Positions 22,861 through 33,736 of a stretch of DNA of 64,000 nucleotides are shown here, one piece after another. Numbering within the stretch: position 1 is the first letter of the stretch; every line of letters begins with the position of its first letter. The position numbers were made by a program, and so were the translations under genes. A model generated the notes under the pieces. That model saw nothing but the letters and a program-made list of their open reading frames with translations, had not been told where the DNA came from and made no database searches. The stretch is from Mixophyes australis (Eukaryota; Chordata; Amphibia; Anura; Limnodynastidae), in the NCBI GenBank assembly GCA_036250195.1, contig JAVHZZ010000002.1, positions 365,698,124 through 365,762,123 of the forward strand. Direction: 5' to 3'.

Positions 22861-24910
22861 TTGTCCTTCTCCATTTCTGTAAGAAGAAATTAATTAAAAA
22901 AAAAAAAAATACTCACGTGATCGCGCGGCGCCGTGTCCCTCCTCTCCTCCATTCACACTGACTGCCGGGCGTGACGTCATCAAGTCACGCCTGTCAGTCA
23001 GTGAGGAGCGCCGCAGCCAGCAGGAAGAAAGAAGACAGAAGAGAAGACAGAAGAGCAGAAAAGAAAAGAAAGAAGTTGACAAAAGGTAAGTAAAGAAACG
23101 GAGAGGCTAGGGGAGGAAAACAGGGAGGGACAGTACTATAAAGAAAGGGGACAGAGAAACAGAGGAGGAAAAAAAGGAGAGAGCCACAGAGTAATAAAAA
23201 AAAAAGTGGGAGAGAGGAACAGAGGAGGAAAAAAAGGAGAGAGCCACAGGGGAATAAAAAAAAAGTGGGAGAGAGGAACAGAGGAGGAAAAAAAGGAGGG
23301 AGCCACAGGGGAATAAAAAAAAAGTGGGAGAGAGGAACAGAGGAGGAAAAAAAGGAGAGAGCCACAGGGGAATAAAAAAAAAGTGGGAGAGAGGAACAGA
23401 GGAGGAAAAAAAGGAGAGAGCCACAGGGGAATAAAAAAAAAGTGGGAGAGAGGAACAGAGGAGGAAAAAAAGGAGAGAGCCACAGGGGAATAAAAAAAAA
23501 GTGGGAGAGAGGAACAGAGGAGGAAAAAAAGGAGGGAGCCACAGGGGAATAAAAAAAAAGTGGGAGAGAGGAACAGAGGAGGAAAAAAAGGAGGGAGCCA
23601 CAGGGGAATAAAAAAAAATTGGGGAGAGAGGAACAGAGGAGGGAAAAAAAGTGGGAGAGAGGAACAGAGGAGGAAAAAAAGGAGGGAGCCACAGGGGAAT
23701 AAAAAAAAATTGGGGAGAGAGGAACAGAGGAGGGAAAAAAAGTGGGAGAGAGGAACAGAGGAGGAAAAAAAAGTGGGAGAGAGGAACAGAGGAGGAAAAA
23801 AAAGTGGGAGAGAGGAACAGAGGAGGAAAAAAAGTGGGAGAGAGGAACAGAGGAATAAAAAAAGTGGGAGAGAGGCACAAAGTAAAAAAGAAGGGGGAAA
23901 AGCAGCATGGAGGTCGCAGTGTGAGCATAAGGGGGTACAGTGTAGTTGTGATGAAGGGGCACAGTAATGTGTGTGATGGCACAGGGGGCTTGTTGCAATG
24001 TAGTGTGTGTGAGGTAGGTGGCGGCTAATTAATGGGCGCTATTTTGTTTGTAGGGTGATGGTGAGGCAATTTAATAGTAGGGACTATTAATTTAAGATGG
24101 GGTGGTTTGGGGGCTATTGAATCTTGGGATGAGTTTAGGGAGAATGAGGTCTATTTATTAAATGTGACTATGAATTATTTAATGGCAGTGATGGTTGCGG
24201 GAAATAGGTATTGCTGGGGCTGTTTGCAGGAAGTGAAATAGGTTTATTTATTAAATGTGAATACTATTATTTTAATGTTGGGGCTGGAGGAAGGCCTAAT
24301 TATTAATCGTGAGTGCTATTGATTTAAGGCCGGGGCTGGCTGTAATTTTCTAAATGTAGCCATTTTTTTTTCAAAATAGGTCCTTCAACATTCCTGGATC
24401 CGGACAAGCCACAACTAAAGAAACCAGCAGCCACAGGTGGAGAAAGTGAGAAGAACAGGTAGGAGAGAGCAGCACAGTGTGTGAAATGTTGTGATTCTAG
24501 TAGGGACAATACCAATTTTTGGTGAATGTTGTGCCCAATGTAAGGTGTAGGCCAAGACTGAACTGTTTGTGTACACACTGCATTGTTTGTATACTACACT
24601 GTGGTGGTAGATGTCCTGAAAGTCAGGAGTGCTTGAACATATGTGACGCTCCGGCGAATTGAGAGCCTAGTGGTTTTTATGTTAGCCACGCCCCAATGGC
24701 ACATTTGCCACGCCCCCAAATGCATGACCACACCTCCCAAAATTTTTGCACCGCCGTTTGGCTAGCCACGCCCCTGAATGTATGATCATACACCTAAATT
24801 GTTTTGCGCCGCCGTAAGGCGGCGCAAAAAAATTTTGGGGCTTACTTGAATATGAGGGGGGCCCCATGAATTTGTTGTACCCGGGCCCTGAATTCTTCTT
24901 GGCAGCCCTG
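22861..24910 (-). mobile_element. Non-autonomous DNA element with R1 copy 2 and an expanded minisatellite
   Basis: The right edge, GCAGCCCTG at about 24910, is hAT-like (CAGGGCTGCC on minus). 24030-24480 is R1 in inverted orientation relative to 20890-21480. 24802-24829 is a perfect GC-rich hairpin, TTTTGCGCCGCC with a GTAA loop. A duplicated tract of AGAAGACAG words (about 23025-23055) and the purine minisatellite follow the left part. The left boundary and target duplication could not be fixed. Confidence 0.5.
23145..23885. repeat. 59-bp purine-rich minisatellite, then a 31-bp derivative
   Basis: About eight copies of a 59-60 bp unit start GTGGGAGAGAGGAACAGAGG and include GGAGAGAGCCACAGGGGAAT and an A-run. 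They pass into shorter units of about 31 bp that lack the CCACAGGGG half. The + strand is almost entirely purine. The long frames on both strands (up to 334 codons, low-complexity Phe-Ser-Pro-Leu or Lys-Glu-Arg-Gly) are artefacts of the array. Confidence 0.95.
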
Positions 24911-25396
24911 GATGTGACATTTACAACAATGGAACTAACAATCTCCAAGCTTATCAGATACAAATATAACGTGCTCTGTTAGTCTCAATACTCTAATTTC
25001 TTGTCTTACCCATATTTTTCCCAGGAATATAAAACCAATACCATGTAGCTATAGCTTAAATTGTTGTATTGAATTGTATTAGCTGATGATTAATTGGATG
25101 ATAATTGAAGAGGAGATGAACAGGTTTTACTTGCGTTCTGCACATTTCTATGTATATTATCTGCCAATGTGGCCACTTTCAATCAAACAGGCAGGCAAAA
25201 TCCATTCAGACCATAATTGAAATATTACATGAGGGTAGAAAATCCAGAGGTCATCAGCCAAATGCTAACCTGGGCCCTTTAATAAGGATATGTTTTATCC
25301 ACCTACTGAGTATGTGTCTGGTCAAATTAAATTTAGTTCTGTTTGTTCAGTACTTGGGCCACATGACTGATCTGAACACGTGTGGTTAGCTTAGGT
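24911..25396. other. Nothing recognised
   Basis: A 79-codon open frame at 25150-25389 has no known domain. No repeat was recognised. Confidence 0.4.
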
Positions 25397-25408
25397 ATAC
25401 TGTCACTA

Positions 25409-25720
25409 GGGCCAGTGCCAGCTCTGTGGGTGCCCTAGGCAGCGTCCCTCTCTCCTCGGAAATGGTATCTTAGCATGCGGGAGGTCAGGCATCCTCTGCA
25501 CCTCTGGCTGTGACATCATAGCCAAGCGAGACACTCCCAGCCCATCACAGACACATAGGACCAGCAGCTTCACAGGTAAGAAGCTTCCTGCTGCTTCTCT
25601 ACCATGTCAGATGATGGTGCATTATGTGGCATTTTGTCACTCGTTCAGTGTTTTAGGTCCTCCTAACCACTGGCACCCCAGCCAGTCATCTAGGTTCGCC
25701 CTATGCTAGTGCCGGTCCTG
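25409..25720. mobile_element. hAT-type MITE
   Basis: The left end is TAGGGCCAGTGCCAGC and the right end CTAGTGCCGGTCCTG, imperfectly complementary. The flanks ACTGTCAC and ACTCACAC are a weak 8-bp duplication. The interior has a GCCCTAGGCA motif often seen in such elements. Confidence 0.55.
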
Positions 25721-25729
25721 ACTCACACA

Positions 25730-27740
25730 ATTTGAGATCACTGTGGACCCATCTTAACGTCCTCCCACTTATGTTTCAAAAACATCTTTATCTGCTCTCC
25801 ATGACTATGGACAGACATGGATAAAAGCAATCTGGGCCCATGGTTAGGAGTGACATAAAGAGGGAAGACAATAGATGACCAGTAATTGTAAATTGTGTAA
25901 AATATTATCTGTCTATGGGAACAAATGATTCTGACTGTTTTAACCCTCGCAGAGCTGTCTCCCTATTCCCTTGACAACTATGTTGTTCTGTCATGCTATA
26001 AATGTTATTTCTTATCCTTGTCACAATTTTTCTAATGATGCTATGCTACAGAATATATAAGGATTGATAACCATGTGCCAATAATCATACTGTACTACAG
26101 TACAGTGTCACGTCATTGTTTACCAATGGGAATTATTTTTACCCAAACCCATGCATCATGTTATTTGTGCAGGGGCTGAGTGGGCTGAGGGGCAGGGCAT
26201 CTCCCACTGGGCCAGTCCCTTAGTGGACTACCTTGGTTAAGTCATTGGGCCACCTGCATTGTTTATCCCTTTTTGTTTTCACCCCCTAGGTGAAAATTTT
26301 CCAGCCAGTCCCTGCACCTGTGAATATGTTATACCCTATTGCACATCATTCAGCTTATCCAAATTTACCCTATCCAAATTTTATTAAGTTCCAAACATTC
26401 ACCAATAATTATTTATTTCCAATTTCCCTTCTTGCTTCAAACCAGAAACACATCACATGACCAAGTACCTAATATCTCCATTATTCTCCCCTGCTAGACT
26501 GCAAATCTCTAAATAAAGCCTACGACCCTTTGTATAGCTGTATATCCGTACAATAGTCAATGGAGGGTCAACCTAAATATCCTGGTCGATAAAAGAATAG
26601 CTTTATGCATCATGATGGTCACTTGTCAAAGTCACTGCTAAATAACATCTAAGTCTGCCTTTGGGGAAAGAAGCTTATCATGAGGTGTGGAATAAGTGTA
26701 TTAAATGTGGCCATGTCAATCAAAACATAGCCATCTCTTCATCTGTCTTCTTATTTATCTCCTAAGCCTCAGAAAGCAACATTAATGTAATAGCCGGAGG
26801 TTTTGCAGCTACTGTTTCTAATGAAAGGAAAAGAAAAATCCCCCTTTTTTTTTGCTCAGCTCAGTTGTTCAGCTGCCAAATGTTGTTTTCTTGTTCTTTG
26901 TGGCCCATCAGAAATGTGGGTTGTTTCTGTCAGCTACAATGAGTTTTAGGAGTGTAAATCAAATCTCCCAAGAGATTGTGCTGGCTTTGCTACCCTGGTA
27001 GTGAGCAATGAAAAAGTGTTATGGATGTTCAAGGTTTATTGTTTACTCCAGAGCATGGGGACAACATTTAGAACTCCAGCTGTTGCTGAACCAAATCACC
27101 CATGTTGCTCAACCAGCAATCTGAAGTGCCAAGGGCTGCCCATGATAGGAAGGGGTTAAACATGTTTTTTTTTTTTTTCTAACTAAGCAAACATGTAATG
27201 AAACAAATAAAGAAATGATAAAAGCCACCAAGTAAATTGGTCACAGTATGTGTGGAGTATAATCCAAATACGGCAATCTTTAGGCACTTGGACAAAGTGC
27301 TAAATAAACAGGTTGCAAACTTCTTTTTTTGCACATAATTATTTTCAATCCTTATTTTCATATTGATGTAAAAAAACAGTAATTATATAGTATTCTATAA
27401 TGTTGAGTCCCAGAGTCATAAAATTCTATAGTGGGAATTCTATCCCGCGCAGGAGCCTTGTGCAATGTGAGCGCATTTCCGAATATTAATTTAAGTAACA
27501 CATCACAGATTGAAAATCCCACGAGGCTCCTATGGGAGCCTGCACTGAATTGATTTCCCCCGTGTTTGAAATTCCATTTGTATTCGCACTCATGGTAAAG
27601 TGCTGAATCAACTTGGTTGTTAAACTGTTGGTAAATGACATTTTCCATGACGCTTAACTGTCAGGTTGATTTAAACACATAAAATGAGCACATGGATGTT
27701 GGCAACATTTCATTAGACATAGCTGATCACTTTAAGAAGA
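25730..27740. other. Nothing recognised
   Basis: About 2 kb of AT-rich DNA without a gene or named repeat. Confidence 0.4.
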
Positions 27741-27744
27741 TCTG

Positions 27745-27913
27745 GGGGTAAATTTATCAAGCTGTCGGTTTGAAAAAGTAGAGATGTTCCCTATAGCAAC
27801 CAATCAGATTGTATTTGTTCTTTTGTAGAATGTGCTAAATAAATGATAACTAGAATCTGATTGGTTGCTTTAGGCAGCATCTCCACTTTTTCAAACTTTA
27901 AAAAATGTACCCC
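27745..27913. mobile_element. Hairpin MITE, family M2, copy 1, with 3-bp target duplication
   Basis: A 169-bp palindromic element from GGGGTAAATTTATCAAG to its degenerate complement ending AATGTACCCC. The arms include GCAACCAATCAGATT and AATCTGATTGGTTGC. The flanks are CTG on both sides (27742-27744 and 27914-27916). Confidence 0.85.
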
Positions 27914-27916
27914 CTG

Positions 27917-28921
27917 GACTTGTCATTTTAGTACTCGCCATGTGTTAACTTATGTATGATATGGATTAAACACAACAACTGTTGTCAGTTGTAAATATAG
28001 CAATCCAAGAATATGCAGATATTGTATCTTGGATACTGTGGAGTTGTCTGAAATAAGCTAAAATAGACCAAAACCTGTGTGTCATTATGTAGTGACTGTG
28101 TAGGATGGTATAATAATGTATGATTATCAATATGACAGTGTTTGCGTTGTCATTAATATGAAGCTAAATGATTTATAAAAACAGTCGCAAAGAAATACTG
28201 TGCAAAAATAAAGCTTTAGGAAACAGGCAAAAATGTCCTACATTAGTAAAAACTGTTACTTTAGGTTAAATAAATGTCCCCTGCCTTATGCTTGGTCTAA
28301 CCGGCCATAGGATGAGCACCAGTTTTCTTTCTAGGAATCAATACATTTATTTGCAGTTAAACTCTGCCCTTTTAAAAAAAGGAAAAAGATACCCTGTTAT
28401 TGCGACGGACACAAGGGATTTAAAGCAATGCCAGTAGGTAATCAGTCTTAGGAAGCTGCCTCTTCTGCCTATCCTTAGTCCAGACACTGCTGCACCTTAA
28501 TTTACAACCTCATACATTATTAATATCAGAATAAAATAAGCAAATTAACTTTGTTTTTACATTATACAATTTTCTCATTGTCTGGAAGCTAATTTCTGTT
28601 CTTCAGTGGATAGCAAATTGGTTTTTCAGTCGTTGCAAAGGATAAAAAACAAGTTTATGAAAGCATTAGAGAAACTAAACATTGGCTATTTTATTCAGCA
28701 GAGAAAGTGTCAGAGGGAGATTCACTTCGAGACGAGGTGTCTCCGGAACGTTTGCTGAGATACCTTGCACCGATGTTCTGGCTAGAATCTCTGCTCAATT
28801 TTTCCTTGCACCCTATCGAGGTGTGAGGAAAAATGAGCTCCATGTTTGCACATCACATCGCCAGCAGTTGAATCTCCTCCTAAATGTTATCAGGACATAG
28901 GTTATTAGAGTGGCAACATGA
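27917..28921. other. Nothing recognised
   Basis: AT-rich DNA. The short open frame at 28682-28900 has no known domain. Confidence 0.4.
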
Positions 28922-28929
28922 GTAACAAG

Positions 28930-29092
28930 CAGGGGAGAGCTGGCAAATTTTAGTCCAGTGGGCAAGACGCGACTTATTAGCCTACTAGGAACATTTTTAA
29001 GGAAAAAAACATGCAGGTGGCCCAGTGACCTAGCCCAAGGTAGCCCACTATGGGACCGGCCCACGGGACAGTTGCCCCCCAGGCTGCCACTG
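28930..29092. mobile_element. Possible hAT-type MITE
   Basis: Starts CAGGGGAGAGCTGGCAAATT and ends GGCTGCCACTG. The flanks GTAACAAG and GTGGCAAG match at six of eight bases, in the right place for a hAT duplication. Confidence 0.5.
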
Positions 29093-29428
29093 GTGGCAAG
29101 GGATTTTTATTTGTGTTTTAAAACTTGTATCACACTTAATACTAGCTTTATTTTAAAACCCTGATTATGTTTACAGGTAAAAAAAAACCATTTATTTAAG
29201 CTGTTTATAAGATGTCTACTTATGACCTAGAGATTTTAGATGAATTGTATAAAGTGAGTTTAAAGTTAATAGTCAAAGCACTCGCATCACTTTCCCTTCC
29301 CTATTCACTACAATAATTATTGACAGATGTTCAAGACTGATGCTGGGTTTTTAATTTGTTGTAACAATGTTGTTACAAGACAAACTCCTCTTTCTGCAGA
29401 GATGCTGACAAAAATTCTGTTTTTCAAT

Positions 29429-29488
29429 CATGAGGGTGTGATGAGAAGCCATAATGTCTGAGATTATGGCTTCTCATTGGTGCTCATG
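29429..29488. other. Perfect-stem hairpin, miRNA-precursor-like in size
   Basis: ATGAGAAGCCATAAT (29441-29455) pairs perfectly with 29463-29477 across a 7-base loop. After a small internal bulge, CATGAG (29429-29434) pairs with CTCATG (29483-29488). Whether it is transcribed cannot be told from sequence; it could equally be a small MITE remnant. Confidence 0.6.
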
Positions 29489-29640
29489 CTCACACCCCCC
29501 TTCCAAATTGGCACACACCCCAGGTTATTGGTCAGAACTGAAACACTAATCACGGAGACCCCTTTCTATGGGCTTCAAGGAAGGGAAGGAGCTAATCAGC
29601 TCTTGGTGGTAGTGCAGTTTTAAAAGAACATAATGATTTA

Positions 29641-29645
<5 letters not shown>

Positions 29646-29701
<56 letters not shown>
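29646..29701. repeat. (TTA)n microsatellite, about 18 copies
   Basis: An uninterrupted ATT/TTA tract. The minus-strand poly-Asn open frame is an artefact. Confidence 0.97.
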
Positions 29702-31486
29702 TAAAAAGAACATTCTTAGAGTATGCCAATGTTGTATTTTTTTATTGACAAATGATTTTTTCTTTTTTCTTTTACATCTGCATTTAAAATGCATCTTTTG
29801 CTTATTCTGTTTCTTTCCATGCAGGAAATGTTACATTTCACTAGCTCACAATGCCTTCTTTTTTCAGTGTTCTAAGAGGTAAGAGATATACTACATAAAT
29901 ATCCTATCAATGACATGAACAAATATACCTTGCTTTAAAGCTCAAAAACGCTGCCTTTCGTTATCTGTGGCGCTCTTGTTCTGGATAAAATGAATAGCCT
30001 CTTTGCAGCCTACGGAGACAGAAACCCTCTATGAGCTATTCAAAAGCTGGAGCCATTTTCTCCACTGCATTTATGCTGAAAAATTTCTCTCTAAGCTTTC
30101 ATGGTTTCACAGAAAGGGAATAGAGTTGGACGTAGGGAGGGGACCTAGTCACCCCGGGCATGATGCCGGCTTTTATTTCCAATAAGAGGTGAAAGGTCCC
30201 CTCAAGCACAAAGAAGCTCTTTTTTTGCTTGGACAATTCTATCCCTGTGAGGAACAGATATGCTAACAGTCTCAGCAAAGCAAACTTGAAAAGAAAACAT
30301 TACCCAGTCCAAATCATTTAAAACAAGCTTTAGATTTACTGATGAAGACAGATGCGTACACATCCAGAGCTGATTAATCAAAGTTCTCCTCTCATTTTAA
30401 AACATCAGGGTTTACAGTTTTGTTTTCCTTGCCGAATGTAGCTGGAGATTTCCATTATGTGATTGATAGAACACTACTTTGGAATTCAGTGGCTAAAGCT
30501 CATGTTAATACACTTTTACTGATTAACCCATTTTTTTTTGTTGTGAAGTACCACTAAATAAAGATTCCAAGTTGTTTCAATATGATGCATTTATAAATAT
30601 AGAAGTAAACATTTGCATACTATGACATTTACAGCTGCTATGCGGTAATCTAGTGCTTTCTTTTGTGATCTAATTGAGGTTTTGCAAGAGCCTTCACATT
30701 CAGCGTCGGACCTGCCATGAGACAAGGCGAAAACCTTTCCTAAGTGGAACTTTCTGCCAGATTGAAGGGGCGGCAAAATAGCATTCTTCTCAGATGACTT
30801 TGTTCTGCAGGAGGCTGGCCACCTACAACAGCTGGCCGGATTGCAAGCATCCCAGAGAACTGAATTGCATCAATTTTTGTACTGTCCTTCCCCCCCATAC
30901 ATGGACTTATGCACCTAAGTGTTTATGTCTGATCGCTTTAGATTTGTCTTCAGCGAGGACAATGGCGGATGCAGTGTCAGTTAGGGCAACTTCTGTTCTT
31001 TCCTATGTCCCACTCTAGTGAGTTTAAAATAGCTGAAAGAAAGAGGACACATCCTATTTGCCCTTCCTCTGCATCATATTCAGGGAGTGTTACAAAAACT
31101 AAAAAAAATCCCGTCAGAAATGCCTTTGACAGTGATTCATCTCATCTCAGTTATCTCTACATTTGAAACAAAAAAGACATCAGTCGTGCAACAGAGCTAG
31201 TTTGAGGGTTACTAAGGATACTTACAAAATTTCCATAACGCTGTTTGGGGAAAAATTTTGAAAAAATACGGTGAAGCTCTCGGCCCGGACATTGGGAGAG
31301 TGTCTCTGCCATTCATACAGACTTGTGTGAGCCACTTTCTGTGACAAAACCTGTCTCTGGTACCTCAGCCGACCCTACAAGAGTTCACAACACTCTTGTG
31401 AACAAGGTAATATAAGTGGCCAGGGTGGACTTTAAAGATAAACAACCAACTTCCCGTTTCAATCAGATTCACTGGACTATGGACAC
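29702..31486. other. Nothing recognised
   Basis: Unique-looking DNA with several short open frames (for example 30003-30185, 30794-31018) lacking known domains. A conserved noncoding element cannot be excluded without comparison to other genomes. Confidence 0.4.
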
Positions 31487-31728
31487 TAAGGGCCTGAGTC
31501 ATTAAGGAGAGCAAAGCATAAATAAAGGGAGTAACTTTGCACCTGGGCAAAGCCTTGTTGCATTGGAGGGGGAGGTCAATTTATAATGTGAGGACAGATT
31601 TATAGTTGGAGTAGGGCATGTCCTAGATCAACTTTAATTTTAGTGTAAAAATAAAACTATCGGGTATTTGTGTGCTAGATGAAAAAACAGCTAATATTTA
31701 ACTTAGGTGCAAATAATAAAGTAATTTG

Positions 31729-32150
31729 TGTCACGACTGAGTATAGCGTACCTGCTATCGTTGGCACTACTCGGAGGAAGGTGCGGAGTCTAACGTGCCC
31801 CTGGTGTTCACCAGGGACCCCCGCAAGGAGGTATGGGCTCAGCTGCAGGGAACACGCAGGTCGCGGTCCTTCCACGAGTCAGAGAGCGAAGCACGAGAGA
31901 AATGTCAGACAGGCCGGTACGGCAATGGTGCGGGTAATGCAGGTACACAAGGAGAATCCGAAGGGGTGGTGAGTCAAGCCGGGTCGGTAACGTTCTGACA
32001 GCGAGGTACAAAAGGAAGATCCAAAAGAGTAGTCAAGGCAATCCGGGTCACAAGGGTCACAGGCAAACAGCAATAATCAGGAGGCAGGCAAAGGTCAGGA
32101 GATGGGCAATCACAGGAATACACTAGAAACGCTGGAAGACAGGAGGACCT
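31729..32150 (-). mobile_element. Partial gypsy LTR (family A), minus strand
   Basis: On the minus strand it reads as a typical frog gypsy LTR 3' part, with GCGGGGGTCCCTGG and ACTCCGCACC motifs, ending CAGTCGTGACA. It shares the GACCCCCGCAAGG and CAGCTGCAG...ACACGCAG blocks with the LTR at 44317-44891, so the two are related families. Its 5' half is missing. Confidence 0.65.
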
Positions 32151-33702
32151 GGACTGGGCGGCAGGTTTACCAGCAGGCTTGACATGAGGCCCGGACTGGG
32201 CGGCAGGCTTGGCAGCAGGCCCGGACTGGGCGGCAGGCTTGGCAGGGACAGCACTGTGAGAAGCCTGGGGGCAGACAGCACTTTGAGAAGCCTGTGGGCA
32301 GACAGCACTTTGAGAAGCCTGTGGGCAGACAGCACTTTGAGAAGCCTGTGGGCAGACAGCACTTTGAGAAGCCTGAGGGCAGACAGCACTTTGAGAAGCC
32401 TAAGGGCAGACAGCACTTTGAGAAGCCTGAGGGCAGACAGCACTTTGAGACGCCTCGGAGCAGACAGCACTTTGAGACGCCTCGGAGCAGACAGCACTTT
32501 GAGACGCCTCGGAGCAGACAGCACCAAGTGGTAACTCGGGCTGAGCCGCATGGACTGGCAACTCGGGCTGGACCGCATGGACTGGCAACTCGGGCTGGAC
32601 CGCATGGACTGGCAACTCGGGCCGGACCGCATGGACTGGCAACTCGGGCCGGACCGCATGGACTGGCAACTCGGGCCGGACCGCATGGACTGGCAACTCG
32701 GGCCGGACCGCATGGACTGTCAACTCGGGCCGGACCGCATGGACTGACAAGGTTTCTGGAACGGGCTGTAGTTCTGGAATAGAGACAGCGGCTGGAGACT
32801 CTGCACTGGGGGCAGCGGCTGGAGACTCTGCACTGGGGGCAGCGGCTGGAGAGTCGGCACTGGGGGCAGCGGCTGGAGAGTCGGCAATGGGGGCAGAGGC
32901 TGGAGACTCGGCACTGGGGGCAGCAGCTGGAGACTCGGAACTGGGTAGCACGTTGGCAGGAGACTCCGGCCCCGGACACCATGGCAGCAGACTCAGAGCT
33001 GGAGGCAGAGGCTGGGACCTCGCAACAGGAGGCAGAGGCTGGGACCTCGCAACAGGAGACAGAGGCTGGGACCTCGCAACAGGAGACAGAGGGAGCTGGC
33101 GCCTCAGGACAGGCGGCTGGAGCTGGCGCCTCAGGACAGGTGGCTGGAGCTGGCAGATTGGGTCTCTTTCCAGAGAACAGAAATGGTGGAGCATAAACAA
33201 TTTTGGAATGCAGAGAGGAAGCAACAGGGGATGGATCAGTAGGCTGACGTGGTCTACGGATAGAACAATCCAGTAAGAAGTGTTCACTGCTGGCACAGTA
33301 CAGACACAACTTGTTTGTTATTCTGCGACGCCGTTCCTCTTCGGTCAGATGGGGGCGTGGACCACCTGTGAACTGGGAATTAGTTACCCCATAGTTCTTA
33401 CTAAACAGCAGATTTGTAGAAGCACAATTAAGAGGTGCTGTTTGCACAGGTTCAGCAGCAGTAAAGGTGGATTGAGACAGACGAGCAGCTTCTGTATTAG
33501 GAGAGACATAATCAGACAGTCTCCTGGGAGGGTCCACAAGTAAAGCGGAAAATCTAGCAAGCTGAGAACTTAGCAAGATAATGTCCATCTGTAAAGTTTG
33601 TAGCAGTGGCAATTCCAAGATTGGTGAAACAGACATATTGCAAAAAACAAATGAAAAATTGATTGCAGAAAAAAGGTCCCAGAAATAAAACAAAACTTTC
33701 AC
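32150..33702 (-). pseudogene. Gypsy gag-like gene with CCHC knuckle and 27-bp coding repeats
   Basis: The open frame from 33702 carries, at residues 122-146, an LTEEERRRR linker and a zinc knuckle C133-x2-C136-x4-H141-x4-C146 (CLYCASSEHFLLDC), the arrangement seen in Ty3/gypsy gag of fish and frogs. After a Pro/Ala-rich stretch the protein becomes a series of tandem repeats, all 27 bp (9 codons) long but in five sequence families. The most protein-like frame changes near 32980 (a frameshift), and a C-to-T change creates a stop at 32400. The capsid region before the knuckle is short, suggesting internal deletion. Open frames on the + strand are shadows. Confidence 0.7.
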
Positions 33703-33736
33703 CTGACTCCTAAGCTGTTTTGTTGGCTGGTTATAC

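Noticed and set aside
22994..23998. Long minus-strand open frames (334 and 291 codons) rich in Phe, Ser, Pro and Leu
   Set aside because: They are the pyrimidine strand of a 59-bp minisatellite; all frames stay open because the repeat lacks stops. No domain, and no sensible codon use.
24802..24829. GC hairpin followed by A-run, like a rho-independent terminator
   Set aside because: Vertebrate DNA; the hairpin lies near the end of a hAT-like element. Bacterial terminator logic does not apply.
29546..29794. Poly-asparagine protein
   Set aside because: Translation of a (TTA)n tract.
32123..32782. Overlapping open frames on both strands over 32.1-32.8 kb
   Set aside because: All follow from the 27-bp arrays within gag, which lack stops in several frames. 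Only the gag-linked minus frame is considered.
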